From Alphaproteobacteria bacterium (GTDB lineage Bacteria; Pseudomonadota; Alphaproteobacteria; Micropepsales; Micropepsaceae), in the NCBI GenBank assembly GCA_016124635.1, contig WGNJ01000001.1:1-64000 (forward strand): a stretch of 64,000 nucleotides of DNA, given 5' to 3'. Below the pieces are notes generated by a model that was given only the letters and a program-made list of their open reading frames with translations, was not told the origin of the DNA and made no database searches. Both the position numbers and the translations under genes were made by a program. Shown here piece after piece: positions 21,137 through 30,681 of the stretch. Numbering within the stretch: the stretch's first letter is position 1; each line of letters begins with the position of its first letter.

Positions 21137-21450
21137 GCGACTGATTCCGTTCGATCTTCAGTACGTTGGTCGATCCAACAATCTCCTGGATCGCCTGAGA
21201 AATCTTTGTCAGCTAAATCGCAGCCACCGCCGAAACGCAAGGGCGGAGCGTAGGAGCCCGTCACCCCGGCTTCGCAGCGAGATCCTTCTGAGTTAACTCC
21301 ATCCGGTTTGGTGAAGGTTCGACTCCCCAGCCCTAGGATTTCGCCGAAGGCAGCACCGCTGCGAGAGCCGAAGACGAGACGCCTTTGAGCGGAATTTCAG
21401 CAGTTTGTGATCGGTGACGGCGGGCGCAAAGCGGGTATAGTCGGCCTGTG
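21137..21450. other. Intergenic region between dusA and the AraC-family gene
   Basis: About 310 bp of divergent upstream DNA. It must hold the promoters of dusA (minus) and the AraC-type gene (plus), but I cannot pick -35/-10 elements with confidence. A stretch at 21313-21328 resembles a tRNA T-arm in sequence, but its arms do not pair. No convincing ORF is present. Confidence 0.5.
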
Positions 21451-22551
21451 ATGTCCGAACTCAGCCAGTCCTTGTCGGCCGCGATCGCGTTTTGCTCTGT
21501 GTTGATCGCGGCGCATATCTTCATGGCGCGCGCAAGAGCGTCGGTGGCGGACATTTTGCTTGCGACGTTCTTTTGTGTCCTTGGCATTCAGCTGGCCCTC
21601 CTCTCGATCCATGTTCCGACGGCGATCGACGCGCTCGTTCGGATCAGGGCGCTGCTCGCCCTTCTGCTGGTCCCCAACGGCTATCTGTTCGTCAGGGCGA
21701 TGCGCCAGACGTCGCGCTGGCGGCGGCGCGATCTCGTCCATTTGCTGCCCGCGTCAGCGGGTGCGCTTGCGATCGCTGTTAACCGGAGCGACGCGCTCGA
21801 CTACATTGTTCCAGTGACGGAGCTCTTCTACGCCGCTGCGGTTGGGCGCTTTATTCCGGTCGGCGAGGACCAATTCGCCCGGCCGGCGCCGCCTTTCAAG
21901 AGCAGGTTCGGATGGCCCGTCGTGCTGACTGCGCTTTTTGCCATGATGGGACTCGTTGACGCCGGAATCCTCGTCGATTTGGCGCGCGGCGGTCTTGTCC
22001 AGAACTCATACATCCTGGCGGCCGGCATGTTCGGCGGGAGCGCGTTCGTCGCATACGTCATGCTGGGCGCGCTGTCGCGACCCGCTTTTGTCGGCGCGCC
22101 GACCGAAGCGGCACCGGTGCGATACGCGCGTAGCACGCTCGACCCCTCTGCGCGTGCCGCGCTGGCGCGCCGGGTGCAGACCGTGCTCGACGATCCTTGC
22201 CTGCTGCACGACGATACGCTGACCGTTGCCCGCGTCGCACGGCGGCTCGCGACACCCGCGCGGCACGTGACCGAGGCCGTCAACCTGGAACTCGGGCGCT
22301 CGTTTTCCGACCTCCTGAACGAACGGCGCATCGAGGCGGCAAAAGCGTTGCTGCACTCGCAAGACCATGCCGCGACCTCGGTGCTCGAGATCGCCCAGAT
22401 CGTCGGTTATGCGTCCAAGTCAAACTTCAACCGGGAATTCCTGCGGCGCGCAGGCGTGACGCCGTCCGCGTATCGGCGTTCGATACCTGCCGGCGATCCG
22501 ATTGCGAGCGGACAGAGCGAAATCGGCGAGATCTCGCGTCCTCAATCCTGA
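21451..22551 (+). CDS. AraC-family regulator with N-terminal membrane domain
   Basis: 366 aa. The first 210 or so residues form about six to seven hydrophobic helices; the C-terminal 110 residues are an AraC-type double helix-turn-helix, with VARVARRLATPARHVTEAVN (first) and VLEIAQIVGYASKSNFNREFLRRAGVTPSAYR (second). Such membrane-bound AraC proteins probably sense an envelope or lipid signal and act on a nearby gene. The secreted amidohydrolase gene follows 72 bp downstream on the same strand and is the obvious candidate. A GTG at 21448 directly before the ATG could also be the start. Confidence 0.9.
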   Translation: MSELSQSLSAAIAFCSVLIAAHIFMARARASVADILLATFFCVLGIQLALLSIHVPTAIDALVRIRALLALLLVPNGYLFVRAMRQTSRWRRRDLVHLLPASAGALAIAVNRSDALDYIVPVTELFYAAAVGRFIPVGEDQFARPAPPFKSRFGWPVVLTALFAMMGLVDAGILVDLARGGLVQNSYILAAGMFGGSAFVAYVMLGALSRPAFVGAPTEAAPVRYARSTLDPSARAALARRVQTVLDDPCLLHDDTLTVARVARRLATPARHVTEAVNLELGRSFSDLLNERRIEAAKALLHSQDHAATSVLEIAQIVGYASKSNFNREFLRRAGVTPSAYRRSIPAGDPIASGQSEIGEISRPQS

Positions 22552-22623
22552 TTTCGGACGACGGCGGACCTCCGCTTGGCCGAACTTCCAGGTTCCGACA
22601 ATGGAATCGGGAGATGTCACTCC

Positions 22624-24168
22624 ATGCGTACACGATCACCAGCCGGCTTCCCGTCGTGGCTTTGCGGGGTCGCAGGCGCTCTTATGCTTGCCGCGTCCGC
22701 TGGGCAGGCAGCCCCCCTTGATGCAGCGGGGGCGGACCTGGCCATAAGTGGCGCGACGGTGGTGTCACCCGAGCGTGCCACGCCGCTCGAAAACGCGACG
22801 GTCTTGGTCAAAGACGGCCGGATCGTAGCCGTGGCAGCCGGGCCGGTGAAAGGAGCGGCGGCACGCGAGATCCGGGCGGAGGGCAAGTATCTCGTTCCGG
22901 GTCTAATCGATTCCCACGTGCACCTCTATCATGCGACCGGCCTGAAGCGGCGCTACACGCGCGATTTCGACGCGCTCCATGCCGCCTACATGAAGCAGCT
23001 GCCGCGCAGCTTCCTCTACTACGGTTACACAACGGTTATCGAGCTGAATGCGGACGCGGAAACCAACGCACGGTTCTTGAGTGCGCCGCATCATCCTCGC
23101 CTGCGCCACTGTGGGCAAGGCCTCATCCTGCACAACGGATTCATGGCAAGTGAGATTCCGCCCGGCGAACTCGCGGAGCAGTATCCGAACTATCTTCACG
23201 ACAGCTATGGCGACGCGCCTCTGCCGAAGGGCGCAGCCGCAGCACAGCACACGCCGCAAGCGACGGTTGCCGCGATCGCCGCGGCCGGCGGCATTTGCGT
23301 GAAGATGTATTACGAGGAAGCGCTGTGGTCGCCGACCGGGCCGCCCGGTCATGCGCTGCCGAGCGAGGCAATCATCCGCGACGTCGTGGCAGCAGCGCAT
23401 GCGCGGGGCATGCCCGTCTTGCTGCACGCGACGACGCCGAAGGGGCATCGCGTCGGCATGGCGGCGGGTGTCGACGTCCTAGCGCACGGTCTTTGGGAAT
23501 GGCCGGGCGTCGCCTATGACGACCCGCACACGCCGCCCGAGATCGCCGACCTCGTCGACCGCGAGGCGGCGGCGGGCATCGGCGTGCAGCCGACGATGCG
23601 CACGCTGCGCAACACGGCATCGATGTTCGATCCGGGGTCGCTCGAGGATCCGGCGCTCGACGACGTTCTTCCGGCGCCGTTCATCCGATATTTGAAAACC
23701 GACGCGCAGGTGCAGCGCCAAATGTTCATGACGTTGTTTGGTTCGGCGCTGAAGCCCGGCGCGAACGCAGACGATATCCGCCGTCTGCAGCTGGCCTTTA
23801 ACCGCCGCTACGAAACGCTTATCGGACGGATGGACGCGCACGGAGCCCATTTGTTCTTCGGCACGGACACAGCGGTTGGCGGTTTCGGCTGGGGCAATCC
23901 GCCAGGCCTCAACGGCTATTGGGAGATGCTGGGCTGGGCACGTGGTGGTGTCTCGCCGCGTACGATTTTCGAAGCGGCAACGATCCGCAATGCACGCATG
24001 TTTCATCTGGACCGCGAGATCGGAACGGTCGAACCGGGTAAGCGCGCCGATCTGTTGCTGATGAACAGCAATCCGCTGGAAACGCTCGACGCCTACGCAT
24101 CGATCTCGACCGTCATCTTGGACGGCGAGGTTCTTTCGCGCGCATCATTGTCGGCGCGCGCACCATGA
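22624..24168 (+). CDS. Secreted amidohydrolase family protein
   Basis: 514 aa with a signal peptide (about 1-29, cleavage near SAGQAA). The metal-dependent amidohydrolase barrel shows the HxH pair in GLIDSHVHLYH, a metal-binding His in MPVLLHATTPKGH, a second in VLAHGLWEWPG, and the final Asp in LFFGTDTAVGG; the C-terminal GTVEPGKRADLLLMNSNPLE is typical of imidazolonepropionase/prolidase-like members. One metal position, the carboxylated lysine, could be K in CVKMYY. The substrate is unknown; a periplasmic imino- or amido-compound is likely. GGGAGA lies upstream of ATG 22624, preferred over 22576. Confidence 0.9.
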   Translation: MRTRSPAGFPSWLCGVAGALMLAASAGQAAPLDAAGADLAISGATVVSPERATPLENATVLVKDGRIVAVAAGPVKGAAAREIRAEGKYLVPGLIDSHVHLYHATGLKRRYTRDFDALHAAYMKQLPRSFLYYGYTTVIELNADAETNARFLSAPHHPRLRHCGQGLILHNGFMASEIPPGELAEQYPNYLHDSYGDAPLPKGAAAAQHTPQATVAAIAAAGGICVKMYYEEALWSPTGPPGHALPSEAIIRDVVAAAHARGMPVLLHATTPKGHRVGMAAGVDVLAHGLWEWPGVAYDDPHTPPEIADLVDREAAAGIGVQPTMRTLRNTASMFDPGSLEDPALDDVLPAPFIRYLKTDAQVQRQMFMTLFGSALKPGANADDIRRLQLAFNRRYETLIGRMDAHGAHLFFGTDTAVGGFGWGNPPGLNGYWEMLGWARGGVSPRTIFEAATIRNARMFHLDREIGTVEPGKRADLLLMNSNPLETLDAYASISTVILDGEVLSRASLSARAP

Positions 24169-24246
24169 GCGAATGGACGGCCAAGAGCGTGCCGCAATCG
24201 AGGGAGAAGCAGAAGCGTTATGGTCCGGTCGTCGAGGTTCTTGCCG

Positions 24247-25163
24247 TCACCAGCGCCCCGGTCCTCTGCGTGGCGGACGCGCGTGCGGAACATGCACGGG
24301 CGTCCCGCGGAAGCAGCCGACCGTGTACGGATATTCGCGCGTCAGAACATAATGGTAGATGTTCACGCGCCGGCCATCCCACTCGATCTCGCTGACGCGC
24401 CCATGACACGCGTCGAGATCGGCGTCGGTTAGCTCGCGCCCGTTTGCGTCGTACATGCTGGTGATGCCGAAACCGTCCAACGCGTACCCGATCAACTGAT
24501 CAAGCCCTCGCTCTCCCGGCAGACAAGGGCTCGGCCCGTGATAGTGGTACTCGCCCGCCATCTGCGGATGACCGTTGCACAAATCCTGAACCTCGTGCGC
24601 CACAGCATCCCGTCCGGCGTCGTCCAGCGCATTGAAGATCGCCACGCCGTTCAAGGCGACGCCGATCATGCCCATCGGCACACACGACGGCTGCGCGGCA
24701 AATTCCGGCGACGCGGGAAGATGAAACGCGACCTCATGAGCGCGGATGGAATTCGGATTGCGATCGATGCGGAACGCCGGATCGGAAGGTGAAACGGGAA
24801 ATCGGCCCGTCGGCGTATCGAGGGGAAGACCGTTGCCGTGCACGATTCTGCTGACCGCACGCCCGCCGCCGCCGTCGAGCTGAATCGCGAATTGCGCCTC
24901 CGGCCACGTCACACGACCTTGGACGTTGATTTTCTCTGTCAGGTCCCAACGTCGCCGTGAATCCAACCGCCGTCGTGCATCGCCCCGCCGCCGCTAAAGT
25001 GCGTCATGCACGACCAGACGTCGCCACGCTGCGGTTCGCTGCTGACCCGGCCATCGCCAAGCGGCAGACGATGCGGATCCAAAACGTCGACGCGCGCGGG
25101 CTCGCCCGCCAACGCAGTCGCGGAGATCAGAAACGATAGGACAACAGCCAGGAAAGTACGCAT
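24247..25163 (-). pseudogene. YHYH-domain secreted protein, broken by a one-base frameshift
   Basis: Two frames make one protein. Starting at ATG 25163, a signal peptide (MRTFLAVVLSFLISATALAG) leads into a part ending GGWIHGDVGT and a stop at 24939. The next frame continues from about 24948 as WDLTEKINVQGRVTWPEAQF and goes on to the stop at 24247, with the family motif EYHYHGPSPC, a PMGMIGVALNG stretch and YTVGCFRGTP near the end. WIHGD followed by WDL fits if one T is restored where GTTGG stands at about 24946-24950. Either a recent inactivating deletion or a base-call error. Function of YHYH proteins is unknown. Confidence 0.8.
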
Positions 25164-25251
25164 CGAACGCAGACTAGCCCATCGGGCCCCTCGCGAAAGA
25201 ATCCATTTCGCCTCACCGGTGCAGGGCGCGCTATTTCGCTCGCTTCCGCCG

Positions 25252-26145
25252 TTACGACATGGGATTTGCGGGTGGAGGCGGATCGAGCGGTAGCGGCACA
25301 AATTCCTTGTCGTCGAGATCGGGGAGCTTCATGCGGCCCGCGCGCCAGTCGGCCTTGGCTTGCTCGATCCGTTCTCTCGACGAGTGCACAAAATTCCACT
25401 CGATGAACCGCGGGCCGATCGGTTCTCCGCCCAGGATCATAATCTTCGAGGGCGCCGTCGCGCGCACGGTGGCGTCGCCGCCTTTCGCGAACACCAGCAT
25501 CTGGCCATCGTGGAATCTCTTGCCATCCGCCTCCACCTCGCCGGTCACGACGTAAGCAGCGCGCTCGGAATACTCGGAGGGCGCTGCGATCGAGGCATCG
25601 GCTTCCAGCTCACAGTGCAAATAGAACATCGGTGAGAACGTCTTCACCTTTGCCGTCGCGCCGAAGGCCTTGCCCGCAACCAGCCGCCACCACACGCCGC
25701 CTTCGCGGTGTTGAGGCAAATCCGCTTGTCCATGATGCGCGAAAGCGGGCGCGATCTCCTCCATCTCCGTCGGCAGCGCCACCCACGACTGGATGCCGTG
25801 CATTGCACCGCCTTCAGCCCGCGCCTTCTCGAATCGTTCGGAATGCGTGATGCCCCGCCCCGCGATCATCCAATTCACCTCGCCGGGCCTGATAGTCTGT
25901 TCCGACCCCACGCTGTCGCGATGCATGATCTCGCCGTCGAACAGATAGGTGACCGTCGACAAGCCTATATGCGGATGCGGTCTCACATCGACGCTTTTGG
26001 GCAAGCCGCGCGGGAAGTCGACTGGGCCCATGTGATCGAAGAAGATGAACGGCCCGACCATGCGGCGCTGCGCAAACGGCAGCACGCGTCCAACCTCGAA
26101 GCCGCCAAGATCCCGCCGCCGCTGATCAATCACCAATTCGAGCAT
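25252..26145 (-). CDS. Pirin family protein
   Basis: 297 aa, bicupin. The N-terminal cupin shows the metal-site pattern FDHMGP, RPHPHIGLSTVTYLFDGEIMHRDS and GITHSE; the second cupin (about 165-280) has AAYVVTGEVEADGK and MLVFAKGGDATVRA. Bacterial pirins bind iron and some act as quercetin dioxygenases or modulate pyruvate dehydrogenase; the role here cannot be told. The start at 26145 has GGAGG seven bases upstream and replaces the longer frame from 26169. Its 3' end is about 90 bp from the start of the frameshifted YHYH gene on the same strand. Confidence 0.93.
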   Translation of the reverse strand: MLELVIDQRRRDLGGFEVGRVLPFAQRRMVGPFIFFDHMGPVDFPRGLPKSVDVRPHPHIGLSTVTYLFDGEIMHRDSVGSEQTIRPGEVNWMIAGRGITHSERFEKARAEGGAMHGIQSWVALPTEMEEIAPAFAHHGQADLPQHREGGVWWRLVAGKAFGATAKVKTFSPMFYLHCELEADASIAAPSEYSERAAYVVTGEVEADGKRFHDGQMLVFAKGGDATVRATAPSKIMILGGEPIGPRFIEWNFVHSSRERIEQAKADWRAGRMKLPDLDDKEFVPLPLDPPPPANPMS

Positions 26146-26208
26146 GGTATCGCCTCCAAGGCCGATCATAGGCCGCGCTCAGCACACTGAGAAGGCCGCC
26201 GGATCGAG

Positions 26209-26463
26209 TCACGCGTCGCCTTCGGAAGCGTCCTTGAAATAGGGCTCGACCGTGCCTTTGAGCTTAATCGTCATCGGATTGCCCTTGCGGTCACGCGCCG
26301 TGCCCGCGGCGAGGCGCACCCAGCCTTCGCTCACGCAGTATTCTTCGACGTTCGTCTTCTCGACTCCGTTGAAGCGCACGCCGACGCCGCGTTGCAGTGC
26401 CGCTTCGTCGTAGTACTGGCTGCCCGGCGTTGCCGCCAATCTGTCCGGCGGTGTCTCACTCAT
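26209..26463 (-). CDS. DUF3297 family protein
   Basis: 84 aa, soluble. The sequence from residue 22 (LQRGVGVRFNGVEKTNVEEYC) to the end (MTIKLKGTVEPYF) matches the small, highly conserved DUF3297 family found in proteobacteria. No function is known for it. It is transcribed toward the pirin gene, with a 63-bp gap, and away from hpnN; the 130 bp between its start and hpnN is the only promoter space for both. Confidence 0.9.
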   Translation of the reverse strand: MSETPPDRLAATPGSQYYDEAALQRGVGVRFNGVEKTNVEEYCVSEGWVRLAAGTARDRKGNPMTIKLKGTVEPYFKDASEGDA

Positions 26464-26595
26464 CGATGCGCTCGTGCTCGCTGCGTCTATCTGATCGTAC
26501 CCAGCTCACTTGCGAGGGCAAGCCCAATCCGCGTTGACAACCGCAACGCGGCAATCCGAAATGCGCGACGCGGGGCAACAAAAACGGCCGTGCCG

Positions 26596-29190
26596 ATGGT
26601 TGGACACCTGATCGAACGCACGGTCGCGTTCTGCATGACCTACGCGCGACTGGTTGCAGCCACCGTGGCCGCGCTCACGCTTGTAGCCGTTGCGTATGCT
26701 GCGACCCACTTTGCGCTGAACACCGACACGACCAAGCTGGTCTCTCCGGACTTGCCGTGGCGAAAACGCGAGGCCGCATTCGAGGCCGTCTTCCCTCAAC
26801 CCAAGAATCTCGTGCTCGTCGTGATCGACGCTCAGACGTCCGAGCAAGCGCATGAGGCGTCGCAAGCGCTCGCGACCGCGCTGCGCGGCGATCCCTCGTT
26901 GTTCTCCTCCGTTCGCATCTTGGGAGGCGGTCCCTTCTTCGATCGCAACGGCCTCCTTCTTGTCCCGCTCGAAGAAACGCAATCCGCGACGAGCCAAATG
27001 ATCGCGGCTCAGCCTTTCCTCGGGGCTCTCGCCGCGGATCCAAGCTTGCGCGGCGTCATGGACAGCTTTTCGACCGCACTGACGGGTGTCGAGCGCGGCC
27101 AAATCTCGCTCGATCGGCTCGCGAGGCCGCTCGGCGAAGTCAGGAAGAGCCTTGACGCCTTCCTTGCCGGCCATCCCGCTTATCTCTCTTGGCGCAAATT
27201 GATGATGGAAGGCACGCCGGGCCAGCGAGAAACGCGTCAAATCCTGCAAGTGCTGGTCGCGCTCGATTTCACGGCGTTGAGCCCCGGCGCCAAAGCGAGC
27301 GACGCCATTCGCGCCCATGCCGGCGCCCTCGGCCTAACGCCACGGGACGGAATTACCGTTCGTCTTACCGGCCCGGCGCGCATCTTCGATGAAGAATTCG
27401 CCACGCTGACGGAGCGCGCTCTGCCGATTGCCACGGCGGTGATCGCGGCCATCTTGATCATGCTGTGGTTCGCCCTTCGCTCGGTGCGCTTGATCGTCTG
27501 TGTGCTGATCACCATCTTGAGCGGCCTGGCCATCACAACGGCGTTGGGTCTCGCGCTCCTGGGCGCGTTCAACATCATTTCCGTCGCCTTCATCGCGCTC
27601 TTCGTAGGATTGGGCATCGACTTCGGCATCCAGGTTTGCGTTCGCTATGAAGCCGAGCGCGAGAGCAAGGGTGTCGCCGAGGCGCTGTTGTCGACCGGCC
27701 GCGGCTTAGGTCCATCGTTGACCTTGGCGGCGCTTGCGATCAGCGCCGGCTTTCTTGCTTTCTTGCCCACGAGCTATCGCGGCGTCGCCGCCCTTGGGCT
27801 CATTGCCGGCATTGGAATGCTCCTGACCTTCGTCCTGAGCCTGACGCTGCTTCCCGCCCTGATCACCCTGATGCCGCCGTCGCCCAGCAAGGCTGAGATC
27901 GGCGTCAAGGCGGCCGCGCCGCTCAACGCATTTCTGCTTCGCCACGCGCGTTCGTTGATGATCGTTGCGACTGTCGCCGGCGTGGCGGCCGGCGCGCTAC
28001 TCCCGTTCCTCAGGTTCGACTTCAACCTGCTCAACCTTCGCTCCCGCAAAGTCGAGTCGATCTCGACACTGCTCGATCTTTCCCGCGATCCCGACTTCTC
28101 TCCCAACACCATGGACGTCGTCGCGCCCTCGCGCCAAGCGGCGGCTGCACTTGCAGCCAAGATCGCAAGCCTGCCGGAAGTCGCGAAAGTGGTCACCATC
28201 AACGACTTCTTGCCCGCGGATCAGAACGAGAAGCTCGCGCTCATCGCCGACGCCTCGATGATCCTGGACCCGACGCTCAATCCGGCTCAAACGAAGCCGC
28301 CGCCCACCGATGCCGAAATGGTCGACAGCCTTCGCCAAACCTCTCGTCAACTGTTGGCGGCGGTGCAATCGTCGCCAACGAGCAGCGCCGCAGCCGACGC
28401 CAAAGCTCTTTCCGCCGATCTCGATAGGCTCGCAAACGGCGACGCTCCCGAGCGCGCCCGCGCCGCCAAGATGCTGACGGCGGGACTGAGCACGATACTT
28501 GGCCGCGTTCGCAACCTGTTGAGCGCGTCGCCGATCACAATGGCATCGCTCCCGCCTGAGATCGCGCGCGACTTCATCGCGCCGTCGGGCGCCGCGCGCG
28601 TGCACATCTATCCAAAGGGCGACCCGACTGACAACGCGACGCTGAGCAGATTCCGGCGTGCCGTCGCCTCTATTGCCCCGCAGGCTGTCGGCGTGCCGGT
28701 CTTCCTCGAAGAGTCGGGACGAACCATCGTCGGCGCCTTTGTCGATGCCGGCGTATGGTCGTTGCTGGCGATCGCCCTCCTGCTCGCGGTCATGCTTGGG
28801 AGCGTTCGATATGCGCTCTTGAGCCTGGCGCCCTTGATGTTGGCCGGCTTATTGACGCTTGCCACCTGCGTCGTCATCGGACTGAAGCTCAACTACGCGA
28901 ACATCATCGCCCTGCCGCTGCTCTTCGGCATCGGCGTCGCCTATGACATCTACTTCGTCATGGCGTGGCGTACCGGCGCGCGCGATTTGCTGCAGTCCCC
29001 GCTGGCGCGCGCAATCGGCTTTAGTGCCGGCACAACGGCGACCGGATTTGGCGCACTCTGGTTCTCGAGCCACCCGGGCACGTCGAGCATGGGCGAACTT
29101 TTGATGATCTCGCTCGTCTGGATCTTGGCGGTGGTTCTTCTCGTCGTACCACCGCTTCTGCAGGTCACGACGCCTGAGGCGAAGAGCTGA
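26596..29190 (+). CDS. hpnN: MMPL/RND-type hopanoid transporter HpnN
   Basis: 864 aa. Two halves, each with one N-terminal helix, a large periplasmic loop and a block of five or six helices: helix 1 at about 12-33, loop to about 270, helices 275-430, helix near 455, loop to about 720, helices 725-860. The motifs FVGLGIDFGIQVCVRYE and LPLLFGIGVAYDIYFVMAWR carry the RND proton-relay Asp residues. HpnN moves hopanoids to the outer membrane in Rhodopseudomonas. The convergent hpnM (2 bp away) supports this call over a generic MMPL protein. The frame is open from 26392, but that part overlaps the DUF3297 gene; ATG 26596 is the natural start. Confidence 0.87.
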   Translation: MVGHLIERTVAFCMTYARLVAATVAALTLVAVAYAATHFALNTDTTKLVSPDLPWRKREAAFEAVFPQPKNLVLVVIDAQTSEQAHEASQALATALRGDPSLFSSVRILGGGPFFDRNGLLLVPLEETQSATSQMIAAQPFLGALAADPSLRGVMDSFSTALTGVERGQISLDRLARPLGEVRKSLDAFLAGHPAYLSWRKLMMEGTPGQRETRQILQVLVALDFTALSPGAKASDAIRAHAGALGLTPRDGITVRLTGPARIFDEEFATLTERALPIATAVIAAILIMLWFALRSVRLIVCVLITILSGLAITTALGLALLGAFNIISVAFIALFVGLGIDFGIQVCVRYEAERESKGVAEALLSTGRGLGPSLTLAALAISAGFLAFLPTSYRGVAALGLIAGIGMLLTFVLSLTLLPALITLMPPSPSKAEIGVKAAAPLNAFLLRHARSLMIVATVAGVAAGALLPFLRFDFNLLNLRSRKVESISTLLDLSRDPDFSPNTMDVVAPSRQAAAALAAKIASLPEVAKVVTINDFLPADQNEKLALIADASMILDPTLNPAQTKPPPTDAEMVDSLRQTSRQLLAAVQSSPTSSAAADAKALSADLDRLANGDAPERARAAKMLTAGLSTILGRVRNLLSASPITMASLPPEIARDFIAPSGAARVHIYPKGDPTDNATLSRFRRAVASIAPQAVGVPVFLEESGRTIVGAFVDAGVWSLLAIALLLAVMLGSVRYALLSLAPLMLAGLLTLATCVVIGLKLNYANIIALPLLFGIGVAYDIYFVMAWRTGARDLLQSPLARAIGFSAGTTATGFGALWFSSHPGTSSMGELLMISLVWILAVVLLVVPPLLQVTTPEAKS

Positions 29191-29192
29191 CC

Positions 29193-29798
29193 TCAGTCGT
29201 CCTTCATCAACTTGTCGCTGATCTCGTCGAGCTTCTTGACCAACGCCGGCGCCCCGCCGTCTGCCACGGTCGAAGCAAAATCCGAGCGCCGCGTCGCCAC
29301 CTGGCTCACGAATTCGTAGATGACGTCGACCACCTTCCACGTCCCGCCGCTCTCACGCATACGATAGGTCAGGTTCACCGGCTTCTCGCCGACTGGAACG
29401 ACCTGGCTCTTGACCAGCCTCTCGGTATTGCGAACCTCCGCCGTCGGCTCGGTGACGAACTTCTGCCCTTTGAAACTTTTGAAATTGTGCGCATAGCTCG
29501 CGAGCGTCATTCGCCGAAACGCGGTGATGAGCGACGCATGCTCGTCATCCGTCATCTTGGACCACGCCGGGCCCACCGCAAACCGCGTCATGGATGCTAG
29601 ATCGAAAGCCTCGTCGATCGGCGCTTCGAGTTTCTTGTAGCGGCCGGCAATTCCCAGCTCATCGCCCTTCTTCATCACCTCGATCAGCGCCGCGTGAAAT
29701 TTTTTAATTTGCTGAACGGCGGGTCCAGGCGCGTCGGCGGCAAACGCGCGGGCGACCGAGAGGGCACTGGCGAGCAGAAGGAACGAAAGCGATCTCAT
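29193..29798 (-). CDS. hpnM: MlaC/Ttg2D-family periplasmic lipid-binding protein HpnM
   Basis: 201 aa with a signal peptide (about 1-20, ALSVARAFA). The mature part is a MlaC-like fold: DEAFDLASMTRFAVGPAWSKM, a central ITAFRRMTLASYAHNF helix, and the closing strand pattern WKVVDVIYEFVSQVATRRSDFAS. The MlaC family shuttles phospholipids between membranes; the variant named HpnM is linked to hopanoid genes and is normally next to hpnN. Here the two genes face each other with a 2-bp gap rather than being co-directional. ATG 29798 is chosen over 29828 because it gives a clean signal peptide. Confidence 0.87.
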   Translation of the reverse strand: MRSLSFLLLASALSVARAFAADAPGPAVQQIKKFHAALIEVMKKGDELGIAGRYKKLEAPIDEAFDLASMTRFAVGPAWSKMTDDEHASLITAFRRMTLASYAHNFKSFKGQKFVTEPTAEVRNTERLVKSQVVPVGEKPVNLTYRMRESGGTWKVVDVIYEFVSQVATRRSDFASTVADGGAPALVKKLDEISDKLMKDD

Positions 29799-29877
29799 GC
29801 GGTGTTTTCCCAGGGGGCCGCGTCGCACGGCAGACTACGCCTCGCCTTGACCACGACCAAGCGCCAACCCGCCCGCT

Positions 29878-30681
29878 TCACTCCCGATACCAAACGACTT
29901 GTGTACTTGTCGCCAGCAATCCGTTCCGTCCCCAAAGCTGCGCGCTTTGGTCGGCAAAGCCGCCGGAGAACGTGTGCGCGGTCGCATATCCGAGCACATA
30001 GTCGCTGCCCTGCGCGGCCAGCCCGTCCTCGTCAGTGTGAAAATAGGTTGTGAGCGTGATCGTTCCGACAGGCACCAACTGATCGCGGACGACGAACGCA
30101 CGGATGAAGAATGCATCGCTCAGCGCGGCGAGCGACAGAAAATCGAGCGGCCGCTCAGGCCGATCGCGCATCCACAGGAGAGAATCCGGCGCGCGCAGCT
30201 CCTTCGCGCCACGGCTTCCGAAATCGATCGCGCCCTTCTCGAACCGAAACTCGTATTGTTCGACCCATACAGACCGCCCGCCCGCGCTGAACAGCGGCAA
30301 TGTCTCAGGCGCCGCGATCGCCGGAGGATGCGCCGGACGATGCGACCAAACCGGCCGCCGCGGACCACAAACGACGGAAGCGGTCGCGGTCACACGATCG
30401 CCTTGCATCATCTCGAGCGACCAATGCTGCGTGGACTTTCCGGTGCGGCGCTCGCGGCACGAAATCTCGAAGCCGCCATCTGCGATCGCGGCGCAGTAAT
30501 TCACCGTCAGCGCGACCGGCGCGCCATGGCGCCTCTCGTCATCGAGCACGCCACGCAACATGGTGGCCGCAGTCCAACCGCCGAACGGTCCGCCCAAATT
30601 GGCATAGTGCGGACTTGTGCGTCCGGAGAGGCGCTCGGGTCCAATACGCGTGAGCTGTGTCGCCGCATCAAGCGCGTGCAT
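29878..30681 (-). CDS. Acyl-CoA thioesterase-like protein (TesB/4HBT_3, double hot-dog)
   Basis: 267 aa. The N-terminal hot-dog begins PHYANLGGPFGGWTAATMLRG, and the C-terminal one includes LDFLSLAALSDAFFIRAF and TITLTTYFHTDEDGL, the usual TesB-like DxxT/S/Q neighbourhood. Enzymes of this type hydrolyse medium- or branched-chain acyl-CoA in the cytoplasm. It is transcribed toward hpnM with an 80-bp gap. TTG 30693 begins the long frame, but ATG 30681 has GGGGA five bases before it. Confidence 0.85.
   Translation of the reverse strand: MHALDAATQLTRIGPERLSGRTSPHYANLGGPFGGWTAATMLRGVLDDERRHGAPVALTVNYCAAIADGGFEISCRERRTGKSTQHWSLEMMQGDRVTATASVVCGPRRPVWSHRPAHPPAIAAPETLPLFSAGGRSVWVEQYEFRFEKGAIDFGSRGAKELRAPDSLLWMRDRPERPLDFLSLAALSDAFFIRAFVVRDQLVPVGTITLTTYFHTDEDGLAAQGSDYVLGYATAHTFSGGFADQSAQLWGRNGLLATSTQVVWYRE

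Noticed and set aside
21313..21328. GGTTCGACTCC-type stretch resembling a tRNA T-arm
   Set aside because: The flanking stems do not pair, and no D-arm, anticodon arm or acceptor stem lies upstream at the right distance.
26392..26595. 68-codon upstream extension of the hpnN frame
   Set aside because: It overlaps the DUF3297 gene on the opposite strand and lacks the family's N-terminal helix; the start at 26596 fits.
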